Of a DNA stretch of 54,253 nt, positions 23,239 to 31,448 are shown piece after piece. The DNA comes from Pseudomonas yamanorum (GTDB lineage Bacteria; Pseudomonadota; Gammaproteobacteria; Pseudomonadales; Pseudomonadaceae). The position numbers and the translations under genes were made by a program. The notes below the pieces were generated by a model. It searched no databases. It was not told the DNA's origin and worked only from the letters and a program-made list of their open reading frames with translations. The stretch covers positions 1 to 54,253 of the forward strand of contig NZ_JACARE010000013.1 of the NCBI RefSeq assembly GCF_013386765.1, written 5' to 3'. Position 1 is the first letter of the stretch. Each line of letters opens with the position of its first letter.

Positions 23239-24656
23239 GTGCGGTCTCCAAAGTGGCGAATGTCCGTCAGGCGGCCGGTGATGGCGGCGGCGGCGACCAT
23301 GGCCGGGCTCATCAGGTGGGTGCGGGCTCCCGCGCCCTGGCGGCCTTCGAAGTTGCGGTTGGTGCTGGAGGCACAGCGGTCGCCCGGCTCCAGCACGTCG
23401 TCGTTCATGGCCAGGCACATCGAGCAGCCGGACTGGCGCCACTCAAAACCGGCATCGATAAAGATCGCGGCGAGGCCCTCGGCTTCGGCCTGGTCGCGCA
23501 CTTCAGTGGAGCCCGGCACAATCATCGCCCGCACATGGTCGGCCACGCGCCTGCCGCGCACCACGCTGGCGGCGTCCCGCAGGTCTTCGATGCGGGCGTT
23601 GGTGCAAGAGCCGATAAACGCGTGGCTGATGACGATCTCGCTCAAGGGCATGCCGGCTTCCAGGCCCATGTAGTTCAGGGCGCGGCGCATGTCCTGGCGC
23701 AGGATCAGGTCGCTGACGTCTTGCGGGTCCGGCACGCGGGCGCCGATGGGCGCGGCCTGGTCGGGGCTGGTGCCCCAGGTGACCATCGGCTCCAGCGCGG
23801 TGGCGTCCAGTTGCACTTCGAGGTCGAACACCGCGTCGGCGTCCGAGTGCAGTTGGCGCCAGCCCACCAGGGCGCGTTCCCACAATTCGCCCTTCGGCGC
23901 CCGGGGCTTGCCCTTGAGGTAGGCGAAGACTTTTTCATCCGGCGCCATGAAGGCACCGCGTGCGCCCGCTTCCACCGCCATGTTGCAGATGGTCATGCGG
24001 GCCTCGACGCTCAGGGCATCGATGGTCGAGCCACGAAACTCGATGGCGTAGCCGGTGGCGCCCGAAGCGCCGATCTTGCCGATCAGCGCCATGATCACGT
24101 CCTTGGAGGTCAGGCCGTGGGCCAATGTACCGTCCACGGTCACGCGCATGCTCTTCAGGCGTTTGTAGACCAGGGTTTGCGAGGCCAGCAAATGCTCGAT
24201 TTCCGAGGTGCCGATGCCAAAGCCGAACGCGCCCAACGCACCGTAAGTGGTGGTGTGGCTGTCGCCGGCGGCGATCACCATGCCCGGCAGGATAAAACCC
24301 TGCTCCGGGGCGATCACGTGTTCGATGCCCTGGCGTTTGTCGAGGATGTCCAGCAGTTCAATCCCGAAGTCCCGGCAGTTTTCCGCCAGGTACGACACTT
24401 GCCGCGCGCCGCCCGCATCCGGCATGGCCGCGATGCGCTTGGGCGTGGTGGGGTTCACATGGTCGACCACCGCCAGCGCCGTGCCGGGGCGCCACACGCC
24501 GCGGCCCGCCTCGCGCAAGCCGTTGAAGGCCTGGGGGCTGGTGTATTCGTTGATCACCTGGCGGTCGATGTACAGCAGCACATGGCCCTGGTCATCCAGG
24601 CGGCACACCGTGTGGGAATCGATGTGTTTGTCGTAGAGGGTTCTGGCAGAAGTCAT
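23235..24656 (-). CDS. leuC: Isopropylmalate dehydratase large subunit-like protein
   Basis: The 473-residue protein is an aconitase-family large subunit with the [4Fe-4S] cysteines in GSCTNARIEDL and GCSMCLAMN, plus the AGDSHTTTYGALGAFGFGIGTSE block near residue 130. Typical Pseudomonas LeuC has [23 protein letters not shown] there, so AHGIG has become GFGIG and the whole N-terminal half is diverged. It is likely a paralogue with a shifted substrate (isopropylmalate, citraconate/citramalate and dimethylmalate are family options). The gene is divergent from fpvG. Confidence 0.85.
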   Translation of the reverse strand: MTSARTLYDKHIDSHTVCRLDDQGHVLLYIDRQVINEYTSPQAFNGLREAGRGVWRPGTALAVVDHVNPTTPKRIAAMPDAGGARQVSYLAENCRDFGIELLDILDKRQGIEHVIAPEQGFILPGMVIAAGDSHTTTYGALGAFGFGIGTSEIEHLLASQTLVYKRLKSMRVTVDGTLAHGLTSKDVIMALIGKIGASGATGYAIEFRGSTIDALSVEARMTICNMAVEAGARGAFMAPDEKVFAYLKGKPRAPKGELWERALVGWRQLHSDADAVFDLEVQLDATALEPMVTWGTSPDQAAPIGARVPDPQDVSDLILRQDMRRALNYMGLEAGMPLSEIVISHAFIGSCTNARIEDLRDAASVVRGRRVADHVRAMIVPGSTEVRDQAEAEGLAAIFIDAGFEWRQSGCSMCLAMNDDVLEPGDRCASSTNRNFEGRQGAGARTHLMSPAMVAAAAITGRLTDIRHFGDRT

Positions 24657-24732
24657 TATGGGGCTCGCTCAACGGTATGACCCCATCATAGGCAGCGCCC
24701 CCGCCCCATCAATCCCGCCTTGGTGATGACTC

Positions 24733-24772
24733 GAAACATGTTTCGTGTTGCATGAATGAGTATCTGAAACAT
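24733..24772. promoter_or_regulatory. Palindromic operator candidate upstream of leuC
   Basis: GAAACATGTTTC (24733-24744) is a perfect 12-bp dyad about 80 bp before the leuC start. A second GAAACAT lies 33 bp further (24766-24772), three helical turns away on the same face. The regulator is unknown. Confidence 0.45.
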
Positions 24773-24816
24773 TTACTTTCATATCCGCCTTAGGGTTTTG
24801 CGTTTCTCATCCGTCT

Positions 24817-24840
24817 TAACTTAGATACAGCCGCTCGCGT
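24817..24840 (+). promoter_or_regulatory. PvdS-type iron-starvation box variant before fpvG
   Basis: TAACT (24817-24821), 16 bp, CGT (24838-24840) differs from the PvdS box TAAAT-N16-CGT at one base. The leader to fpvG would be about 55-60 nt. Confidence 0.45.
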
Positions 24841-24907
24841 CAGCAAAAGCTACGGGTGGCGTTTTCCGGGCCTTTACTGCCCCCCTCCGATCAAGACCCT
24901 CATTCAC

Positions 24908-26110
24908 ATGTCGAAGAAGTCACGCTCAAAACTCTGGTTTCTCGTGCACAGCTGGCTGGCATTGCCCATCTGGTTCTTTGTGCTGATCGTCTGCGTCACC
25001 GGCACCCTGGCGGTGGTCAGCCAGGAGATCGTCTGGCTGGCCAACCCGGACATCCGCGCCAGCAAGCCGTCGGACGATGCCGAACCGCTCACCTACGACC
25101 AGGTGATCGGCGCCATCAAGCGTGCCGAACCCCAGGTGATCGTCGAATCCCTGAGCCGCCCGGACGAATCGCACTTCGCCCTCAGCGCCGACCTGAGCTA
25201 CCCCGACGGGCGCTCGTTGGAGGTTTACGTCAACCCGTACACCGGGGTGATCCAGGGCATCAGCCCATCGTTCAACTTCCAGCAATTTACCCGTGCCCTG
25301 CATGGCTGGTGGCTGGTGCCGTTCACCAACGGTTACAGCTGGGGCTGGTACCTGGTCTCGCTGCTGGGCTTGCCGCTGTTGGCCTCGCTGGTCACCGGCC
25401 TCGTGGTCTACAAGCGCTTCTGGAAAGGTTTTTTCAGGCCAACGCTGCGCATTCGTCACGGTGCGCGGATTTTCTGGGGCGACTTCCACCGGTTGAGCGG
25501 CATCTGGTCGATCTGGTTTATCGCGGTGATCTCCATCACCGGCACCTGGTTCCTGATCCAGGCGATCCTGGGCGATAACCAGATCACCATTTCCAGCGAG
25601 CCGATCGTCCCGGCGATTGCCCGCGACAAAGTACCGATGTCCGCCCCGGGCGTGCCGGCGCCCATGATTCCACTGGACGAGGCGATCACCATCGCCACCC
25701 AGCGGATTCCGGGGCTTGAGGCCAGCTTTGTGAGCCTGCCCAGCAACGCCTACAGCCACCTGCGCATCGGTGGGCGTGGCTGGTACCCGCTGATGTTCCA
25801 GACTGCGGAAATCAACCCGTACAACGGCGAAATCGCCGCCTCGCACCTGCTGTCCGACCGATCGGCCCTGGAGTTCGTCACCGAATCCATGCGCCCGCTG
25901 CACACCGGGGATTTTGGCGGTATCTGGATCAAGCTGATCTGGGCCTTCTTCGGGCTGGTGTTGAGCATGATGGTCTTGAGCGGCTTGCTGATCTGGACCA
26001 AACGCACGGCCCTGGCCACCCTCAATGCCCTGAAACGTGAAGCCAAGGCGTCCCGTCAACCGGCGAAAATCCAGGCCTTGCAGGCTGAAACAACGGAGGC
26101 CAATTCATGA
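24908..26110 (+). CDS. fpvG: FpvG, PepSY-domain inner-membrane ferripyoverdine reductase
   Basis: The 400-residue protein has a PepSY-associated membrane architecture: a span near 12-35 (HSWLALPIWFFVLIVCVTGTLAVV), spans around 147-170 and 195-220, and a last span near 340-365, with PepSY-like periplasmic domains between. His residues flank the spans (LHGWWLVP, DFHRLSG), fitting haem or electron transfer. FpvG of P. aeruginosa (PA2403) reduces Fe(III) in ferripyoverdine in the periplasm. The gene order that follows is identical to fpvGHJK-CDEF. It heads the operon and has a candidate PvdS box. Confidence 0.9.
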   Translation: MSKKSRSKLWFLVHSWLALPIWFFVLIVCVTGTLAVVSQEIVWLANPDIRASKPSDDAEPLTYDQVIGAIKRAEPQVIVESLSRPDESHFALSADLSYPDGRSLEVYVNPYTGVIQGISPSFNFQQFTRALHGWWLVPFTNGYSWGWYLVSLLGLPLLASLVTGLVVYKRFWKGFFRPTLRIRHGARIFWGDFHRLSGIWSIWFIAVISITGTWFLIQAILGDNQITISSEPIVPAIARDKVPMSAPGVPAPMIPLDEAITIATQRIPGLEASFVSLPSNAYSHLRIGGRGWYPLMFQTAEINPYNGEIAASHLLSDRSALEFVTESMRPLHTGDFGGIWIKLIWAFFGLVLSMMVLSGLLIWTKRTALATLNALKREAKASRQPAKIQALQAETTEANS

Positions 26111-26646
26111 ACAAGGCCACGACGATTCAACCGCCCTCGCCGCTGCGGGCCTTTTGGCTCAAGTGGCGCTTCCACATCAATATCCTGCTGTTGCTGGTGC
26201 CCCTGGGCTTCATGCCCAAGTACTTCGCCGACGCCGCGCTGTTTCGCGGTGACAGCGGCCTGGGTGAACGGGAGATCGGTGACGTACAGGTCGGCCCCTG
26301 GAGCCTGAAGCTCGCAGAGCTACGCAACGAGCCGCCGCGCCCCAACCCGGCGGGCCCGATGAAATCCTTCAACGCGGCCCTGTGCGACACCTGCACCGAC
26401 CAGGTCAAGGCGACCTACCTGCGCATCGGCAAGCCCCGCAGCCTGCGGGCCGCCGGGGTGATTTTCTTCGGCACCCCGTACCGCATGGGCGCCGCGCTGC
26501 CGATCCCTGAACGCACGCCGCTGGACGCCGAAGTGTGGATCACCATGGAAGGCTGGGACGGTGCCATGCACCAGGCCTCCATTCCCTTGAGCCAGGCATC
26601 GCCGGCCACCATCGACTGGCTGAAAAAACGAGGAGTCAAACCATGA
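26107..26646 (+). CDS. fpvH: FpvH, membrane-anchored partner of the pyoverdine iron-release complex
   Basis: The 179-residue protein has one N-terminal membrane span (about 20-40, INILLLLVPLGFMP) and a periplasmic part containing a CDTC pair (about residues 93-96). It matches the second gene of the fpvGHJK set by position, size and topology (PA2404-like). It is thought to assist FpvG in reducing ferripyoverdine. The start overlaps the fpvG stop by ATGA. The cysteine pair may carry electrons or metal (inference). Confidence 0.85.
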   Translation: MNKATTIQPPSPLRAFWLKWRFHINILLLLVPLGFMPKYFADAALFRGDSGLGEREIGDVQVGPWSLKLAELRNEPPRPNPAGPMKSFNAALCDTCTDQVKATYLRIGKPRSLRAAGVIFFGTPYRMGAALPIPERTPLDAEVWITMEGWDGAMHQASIPLSQASPATIDWLKKRGVKP

Positions 26647-26972
26647 CCTTGCAGCAATTGGCCCGCGCCTGTGGCGTGCTGATCCTCGGCGCCGGTTTCA
26701 GTACCGTCGCCCTCGCCCACAACCCGATGTGCGAATGCAAGGAAATCGCCGGCGAGCAGATCCAGTGCACCGGCGGTTTCTCCGATGGCAGCGGCGCCCC
26801 GGGCGTGACCCTGGACGTGATCGGCTACGACGAAACCATCCTGGTGCCCGGCAAGCTGGGTGAAGACTCGAAGTTGACCTTCAAGAAACCGTCCGCCGAG
26901 TTCTACGTGCTGTTTGACGCCGGCCCCGGCCACGTGGTGGAAATCGACCAAGCGGATATCCAGCCCCAATGA
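26643..26972 (+). CDS. fpvJ: FpvJ, periplasmic protein of the pyoverdine iron-release complex
   Basis: The start at 26643 overlaps the fpvH stop by ATGA and gives 109 residues with a signal peptide (cut near residue 24, after VALA). The mature part starts HNPMCECKEIAGEQIQCTGG, with several cysteines near its N-terminus, and then has an immunoglobulin-like beta pattern. It corresponds to PA2405 (FpvJ) by order. Known members interact with the FpvC/FpvF binding proteins and are needed for full iron release; details remain limited. Confidence 0.85.
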   Translation: MTLQQLARACGVLILGAGFSTVALAHNPMCECKEIAGEQIQCTGGFSDGSGAPGVTLDVIGYDETILVPGKLGEDSKLTFKKPSAEFYVLFDAGPGHVVEIDQADIQPQ

Positions 26973-27526
26973 GCACGACTCACGTTGTTCGCCCGGCCGG
27001 TGCCGGGCACGAAACCCTTTACGTCCTGCTGCTGTGCCTGATCATCCTCGCCGTTGCCGGCACAGTGGTGGCCTTGCGCGGTGAAAGCCAGGAGATCGCT
27101 GCGGTACCGAGCCACCAGTTGGACGCCCGCCGCGACCTCAGCGCCGCCGAGCAAGGCATTTACGCCGACCTGCGGGTGACCCTGGACGAAATCCATTTGC
27201 TGCAGGAGGAGCACAGCGCCCTGCCGACGCCTGAACAACTGGCCGAAGAAGGCTTTGCGCCCTTCGCCCAGGACGCCAGTTCGGTGAGCCGTGGCGACCA
27301 CCGCTGGCAGTTGCTGGACACCGCCTACCTGGGCCTGAGCCAGACCCCGGCCCTCAGCGGTTCGCTGCTGATGCGCATCAGTGGAGCCGAGCCAGATATC
27401 TGGCTCAACCGCAGCGCCAACCTCACCGCCCCCTCCGACCTCACTGACCAGGCGCTGATCAGCGCGGGTTGGCAGCAAGTGGTCGCGCAGTTCGATGCGG
27501 GTGTCACCCGCCAGCATCGTCATTGA
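26969..27526 (+). CDS. fpvK: FpvK, inner-membrane protein of the pyoverdine iron-release complex
   Basis: The 185-residue product has one membrane span near residues 16-36 (LYVLLLCLIILAVAGTVVAL) and a periplasmic domain (about 40-185). Its start overlaps fpvJ by ATGA. It matches PA2406 (FpvK) by position and topology. The periplasmic domain has a helical middle part (RDLSAAEQGIYADLRVTLDEI...) with no known enzyme motif. Role is inferred from the operon. Confidence 0.84.
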   Translation: MSTTHVVRPAGAGHETLYVLLLCLIILAVAGTVVALRGESQEIAAVPSHQLDARRDLSAAEQGIYADLRVTLDEIHLLQEEHSALPTPEQLAEEGFAPFAQDASSVSRGDHRWQLLDTAYLGLSQTPALSGSLLMRISGAEPDIWLNRSANLTAPSDLTDQALISAGWQQVVAQFDAGVTRQHRH

Positions 27527-27552
27527 ATTCACGCTGTAGCCGAGAGAAGACC

Positions 27553-28473
27553 ATGTCTATTTCATCTCCATTTTTACGCCTGGTGCTCGCGGGTTTGTTC
27601 ACCTTGCTGCTGGCGCCAATGGCCAGCGCCGACCCTGCCAAACGCCTGCGCATCGGCATCACCCTGCATCCTTATTACAGCTATGTGGCCAATATTGTCG
27701 GGGACAAGGCCGAAGTCGTCCCGCTGATTCCGGCCGGCTTCAACCCCCACGCCTACGAACCCCGCGCTGAAGACATCAAGCGCATCGGCACCCTCGATGT
27801 GATCGTGCTCAATGGCGTGGGCCATGACGATTTCGCCGACCGCATGATCGCCACCAGCGAGCGCCCGGACATTCCGGTGATCGAAGCCAACGCCAACGTG
27901 CCGCTGCTGGCCGCCACCGGCAACGCCGCGCGCGGTGCCGGCAAGGTAGTCAACCCGCACACCTTCCTGTCCATCAGCGCCTCGATTGCCCAGGTGAATA
28001 ACATCGCCCGGGAACTGGGCAAGCTCGACCCGGACAACGCCAAGACCTACACCCAGAACGCCCGCGCCTACGGCAAGCGCCTGCGCCAGATGCGCGCCGA
28101 CGCCCTGGCCAAACTCACCAGCGCGCCCAACCCGGACCTGCGGGTAGCCACGGTGCACGCGGCTTATGACTACCTGCTGCGGGAGTTCGGCCTGGAAGTT
28201 ACCGCCGTGGTAGAACCGGCCCACGGTATCGAACCGAGCCCGAGCCAGTTGAAGAAAACCATCGATCAACTGCGGGAACTGGACGTAAAAGTGATCTTCT
28301 CGGAGATGGATTTCCCGTCCAGCTACGTCGACACCATCCAGCGTGAGTCGGGCGTGAAGCTGTACCCGCTGTCGCACATTTCCTATGGCGACTACAGCGC
28401 TGAAAAGTACGAAGTGGAAATGACCGGCAACCTCAACACCGTGGTACGGGCGATCCAGGAGTCCGGGGCATGA
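27553..28473 (+). CDS. fpvC: FpvC, periplasmic metal/siderophore-binding protein
   Basis: The ATG at 27553, after GAGAGAAG, gives 306 residues with a signal peptide cut after about residue 25 (MASA). The rest is a cluster A-I zinc/manganese-type binding protein (ZnuA/TroA fold): TLHPYYSYVANIVGDKAEVVPLIPAGFNPHAYEP, then NPHTFLSISASIAQVNNI, then the long connecting helix. The His residues in these motifs are the family's metal ligands. In P. aeruginosa FpvC takes Fe(II) released from ferripyoverdine and works with FpvF. It is followed by the ABC genes with a 4-bp overlap. Confidence 0.9.
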   Translation: MSISSPFLRLVLAGLFTLLLAPMASADPAKRLRIGITLHPYYSYVANIVGDKAEVVPLIPAGFNPHAYEPRAEDIKRIGTLDVIVLNGVGHDDFADRMIATSERPDIPVIEANANVPLLAATGNAARGAGKVVNPHTFLSISASIAQVNNIARELGKLDPDNAKTYTQNARAYGKRLRQMRADALAKLTSAPNPDLRVATVHAAYDYLLREFGLEVTAVVEPAHGIEPSPSQLKKTIDQLRELDVKVIFSEMDFPSSYVDTIQRESGVKLYPLSHISYGDYSAEKYEVEMTGNLNTVVRAIQESGA

Positions 28474-29216
28474 CGGCAGCGGAACATTTGAAGGTGGTCA
28501 GTGTTGGCCCGACCCTCGACTTCAATAAAGTGGCGCTGAACCTGGGCCGCACGGTGATCCTTGACGCGGTGAGTTTCCAGGTCCAGCCCGGCAGCATCCA
28601 CGCGCTGGTGGGCCCCAACGGCGGCGGCAAAAGCTCGCTGATCAAAACCCTGCTGGGGCAAACACCGCACCAGGGCCAGTTGAGCCTGCACTGGCCCGAT
28701 GTGCCGGGCACCATCGGCTACGTGCCCCAGGCGCTGGAGTTCGACCGCGGCTTGCCGATGACCGTCGACGACTTCATGGCTGCCATGTGCCAGCGGCGTC
28801 CGGCGTTTCTCGGGTTGTCCAAACATTACGCCGCCGCGATTGGCGAAGCACTCGAACGGGTCGGCATGCAGGACAAACGCAAGCGGCGCATGGGCGCCCT
28901 GTCGGGTGGTGAACGCCAGCGGGTGCTGCTGGCCCAGGGCTTGATCCCGGCGCCGCAATTGCTGGTGCTGGACGAACCGATGTCGGCGCTGGACGAAGCC
29001 GGCATCCAGGTGTTCGAGCGGCTGCTGAACGACTGGCGCCACGCCGGGATCACCGTGCTGTGGATCGAACACGACCTGGAAGCCGTCGGCCGCCTGGCTG
29101 ACCGTGTTACCGGCCTGAACCGCCGCGTGCTGTTCGACGCCACGCCCAAGGAGGCGCTGACCCCCGACCGCCTGCTGACTCTGTTCTCCACCCATCCACG
29201 GAGCCCGGCCTTATGA
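28470..29216 (+). CDS. fpvD: FpvD, ABC transporter ATPase for iron uptake
   Basis: The 248-residue ATPase has Walker A GPNGGGKSS (48-56), signature LSGGERQRV and Walker B LLVLDEPMSALDEAG with the switch His in IEHD. It belongs to the metal-chelate (ZnuC/MntB-like) group. With FpvE it carries iron across the inner membrane after removal from pyoverdine. ATGA overlaps with fpvC and with fpvE show tight coupling. Confidence 0.93.
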   Translation: MTAAEHLKVVSVGPTLDFNKVALNLGRTVILDAVSFQVQPGSIHALVGPNGGGKSSLIKTLLGQTPHQGQLSLHWPDVPGTIGYVPQALEFDRGLPMTVDDFMAAMCQRRPAFLGLSKHYAAAIGEALERVGMQDKRKRRMGALSGGERQRVLLAQGLIPAPQLLVLDEPMSALDEAGIQVFERLLNDWRHAGITVLWIEHDLEAVGRLADRVTGLNRRVLFDATPKEALTPDRLLTLFSTHPRSPAL

Positions 29217-30112
29217 GCTACGAAGCCTTTCGCTTGATGGTCCAGGGCTGGGCGTCTTCCGGGTATCTGCCGGAAGCGCTGGCCTATGGATTTGTGGTCA
29301 ACGCCCTGCTGGCCGGGCTGCTGATCGGCCCGGTACTGGGTGGTTTGGGTACGCTGGTGGTGGTCAAGCGCTTTGCGTTCTTTTCCGAAGCCGTGGGCCA
29401 TGCCGCACTGACCGGCGTGGCCGTGGGCATTCTGCTGGGGGAGCCCTACACCGGGCCTTACGGCAGCCTGTTCGGCTACTGCCTGCTGTTCGGCATCCTG
29501 CTCAACTACCTGCGCAACCGCACGGGCCTGGCGCCGGATACGCTGATCGGCGTATTCCTGTCGGTGTCCCTGGCCTTGGGCGCGAGCCTGCTGCTGATTC
29601 TGGCGGGCAAGATCAACGTGCACATCCTCGAAAACGTGTTGTTCGGCTCGGTGCTGACGGTGAACGGCAATGACCTGCTGGTGCTGGCGATTGTCGGCTC
29701 GCTGGTGATGGCCCTGGCGTTGCCGCTGTACAACCGCATCATGCTCGCCAGCTTCAACCCGCAACTGGCAGCGGTGCGCGGGGTGGCGGTGAAGACCCTG
29801 GACTATCTGTTCGTGATCCTGGTGACGTTGATCACCGTTGCCGCAGTCAAGGTCATCGGCGCGATCCTCGTAGGCGCGTTGCTGGTGATTCCGGCGGCCG
29901 CCGCACGCCTGTTGAGCCAGTCGCTCAAGGGCTTCTTCTGGATCTCGGTGGTGATCGCCACCGTCAGCACCCTGTGCGGGATTCTGCTGCCGATCATCTT
30001 CGACCTGCCGATTCCATCCGGTGCCGCCATCATCCTGGTCGCCGGTATCGCCTTCGCCCTCGCCGCTATCGCTCGCGGCACGGTCCCCAGCCTGAAAGGG
30101 AATCTTGGATAA
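29213..30112 (+). CDS. fpvE: FpvE, ABC transporter permease for iron uptake
   Basis: The 299-residue protein has eight or more membrane spans and the ABC-3 family pattern (GLLIGPVLGGLGTLVVVKRFAFFSEAVGHAALTGVAVG near residues 35-70; IMLASFNPQLAAVRGVAV). It is the ZnuB/MntC-like channel partner of FpvD. Overlaps join it to fpvD upstream (ATGA) and fpvF downstream (TAATG). Confidence 0.92.
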   Translation: MSYEAFRLMVQGWASSGYLPEALAYGFVVNALLAGLLIGPVLGGLGTLVVVKRFAFFSEAVGHAALTGVAVGILLGEPYTGPYGSLFGYCLLFGILLNYLRNRTGLAPDTLIGVFLSVSLALGASLLLILAGKINVHILENVLFGSVLTVNGNDLLVLAIVGSLVMALALPLYNRIMLASFNPQLAAVRGVAVKTLDYLFVILVTLITVAAVKVIGAILVGALLVIPAAAARLLSQSLKGFFWISVVIATVSTLCGILLPIIFDLPIPSGAAIILVAGIAFALAAIARGTVPSLKGNLG

Positions 30113-31035
30113 TGCGCACCGTTCTGAATCCACTGGCCCTGGCCATCGCCTGCTTGATCGCGGCTCCGGTGATGGCGGCTGACGCCGTCAAGCCCGCGCC
30201 CCAGGGTGTTCACGCGAGCAAGCCGGTGAAGGTCCTCGCCGCGTTGCCGATCACTTATGGCCTGGCACAAGTGCTGCTCAAAGGCACCGACGTGCAGCTT
30301 GAACGCGCGGCGCCGGCCAACCTGCCCGGCTCGCGGCAAGTCGCCTATTTCACCGGGCGCGGCGCGCCGGCGCTGAACACACTGGCGCTGGACGCCGATG
30401 CGGCCATCGGCCTGCGCTCGTTATGGCCCGACGACCCGCTGTACCCGGTGGCCCGGCGCAGCAATATCCGCATCGTCGAAGTCGACGCCGCTCGCCCGGT
30501 GGACGGCGGCTTGCCAGGGATTGCCGTGCAGCCGGGCGCCAGCGACGGCCTGAACAGCCAGCCGTGGCAAGCCAGCAACAACATGGGACGCATGGCCGAT
30601 GTGATGGCCGCCGACCTGAGCCGCCTGGCACCCGGGGCCAAGCCGCAGATCGAGGCCAACCTGGCCGCGCTCAAGCAACGCCTGCTCAAGCTCACCGCCG
30701 ACAGCGAGGCACGACTGGCCAAGGCCGACAACCTGACGGTGGTCAGCCTGAGTGATCACTTTGGTTACCTGGTGAGCGGGTTGAACCTGGAACTGGTCAG
30801 CACCGATGCGCGGGCAGACACGGACTGGACGCCCGAAGCATTGCAGCAACTGAGTGAAAGCCTGAAGGAGAATGAGGTGGCCGTGGTGCTGCATCACCGC
30901 AAGCCAAGCGATGCGGTACAGGCGGCTGTCACGGCGGGTGGGTCGAAGTTGCTGGTGCTGGGCACCGATGGCGCAGACCCGGTGGCGGAGCTGGAAGGCA
31001 ATGTGGATCAGGTAATCAAGGCGCTGACACCTTAA
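30112..31035 (+). CDS. fpvF: FpvF, periplasmic pyoverdine-binding protein
   Basis: The ATG at 30112 shares its A with the fpvE stop (TAATG). The 307-residue protein has a signal peptide (cut after about residue 22, VMAA) and a distant cluster A-I binding-protein fold (VLAALPITYGLAQVLLKGTDV, ... SDHFGYLVSGLNLELVS). In P. aeruginosa FpvF (PA2410) binds pyoverdine together with FpvC. The metal-ligand histidines of ordinary members are mostly missing, fitting a ligand other than bare metal. A REPIN follows and ends the operon. Confidence 0.88.
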   Translation: MRTVLNPLALAIACLIAAPVMAADAVKPAPQGVHASKPVKVLAALPITYGLAQVLLKGTDVQLERAAPANLPGSRQVAYFTGRGAPALNTLALDADAAIGLRSLWPDDPLYPVARRSNIRIVEVDAARPVDGGLPGIAVQPGASDGLNSQPWQASNNMGRMADVMAADLSRLAPGAKPQIEANLAALKQRLLKLTADSEARLAKADNLTVVSLSDHFGYLVSGLNLELVSTDARADTDWTPEALQQLSESLKENEVAVVLHHRKPSDAVQAAVTAGGSKLLVLGTDGADPVAELEGNVDQVIKALTP

Positions 31036-31052
31036 GGACAAACGCGGTCAGT

Positions 31053-31140
31053 GTGAGAGCTGGCTTGCCTGCGATAGCGGAGTATCAGTCAACAGAGATG
31101 CAAGCTGACTCACCGCTATCGCAGGCAAGCCAGCTCCCAC
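31053..31140. repeat. REPIN between convergent fpvF and mbtH-like genes
   Basis: Two 28-bp inverted arms (31053-31080 and 31113-31140) of the GAGCTGGCTTGCCTGCGAT subtype pair almost perfectly. The position between convergent operons suits a bidirectional stop. Confidence 0.9.
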
Positions 31141-31170
31141 ATTCGATCTTCACAACCTTCAAGGTATGGG

Positions 31171-31395
31171 TCAGCCAGCCAGCGCCTGGCTATCCATCTT
31201 CTGGCGCAGGCTCAGCGGGCGCATGTCGGTCCACACCTCTTCGATGTAGGCCAGGCACTCTTTCTTCATCCCGCTTTTGCCCACGGTACGCCAGCCTTCC
31301 GGCACAGCCTTGTAGTCGGGCCAGATGGAATATTGCTCTTCATGGTTGACCACTACCTGAAACAGGATGTCTTCGCGGTCGAATACTGAGGTCAT
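31171..31395 (-). CDS. MbtH-like protein of pyoverdine synthesis
   Basis: The 74-residue protein shows the MbtH signature: [22 protein letters not shown], and [18 protein letters not shown]. MbtH-like proteins bind adenylation domains of peptide synthetases and help their folding and activity. It corresponds to PA2412 of P. aeruginosa, next to pvdH. Here it is 53 bp after pvdH on the same strand and is probably co-transcribed from the pvdH promoter. Likely client is PvdL or another pyoverdine synthetase. Confidence 0.95.
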   Translation of the reverse strand: MTSVFDREDILFQVVVNHEEQYSIWPDYKAVPEGWRTVGKSGMKKECLAYIEEVWTDMRPLSLRQKMDSQALAG

Positions 31396-31448
31396 TACGG
31401 TTCTCCGTCGGTGTAATGTAAGAAGGAACGTGCCAGCCCGCTAAAAAA

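Noticed and set aside
23253..24680. 475-codon open frame on the + strand opposite leuC
   Set aside because: It is the mirror of a GC-rich coding gene; its product is low in hydrophobic order and has no motif, while leuC on the - strand has full aconitase-family motifs.
31397..31420. TACAT-N16-CGT resembling a PvdS box before the MbtH-like gene
   Set aside because: CGT ends 2 bases before the ATG, so transcription would start inside the gene; the gene is more likely read from the pvdH promoter.
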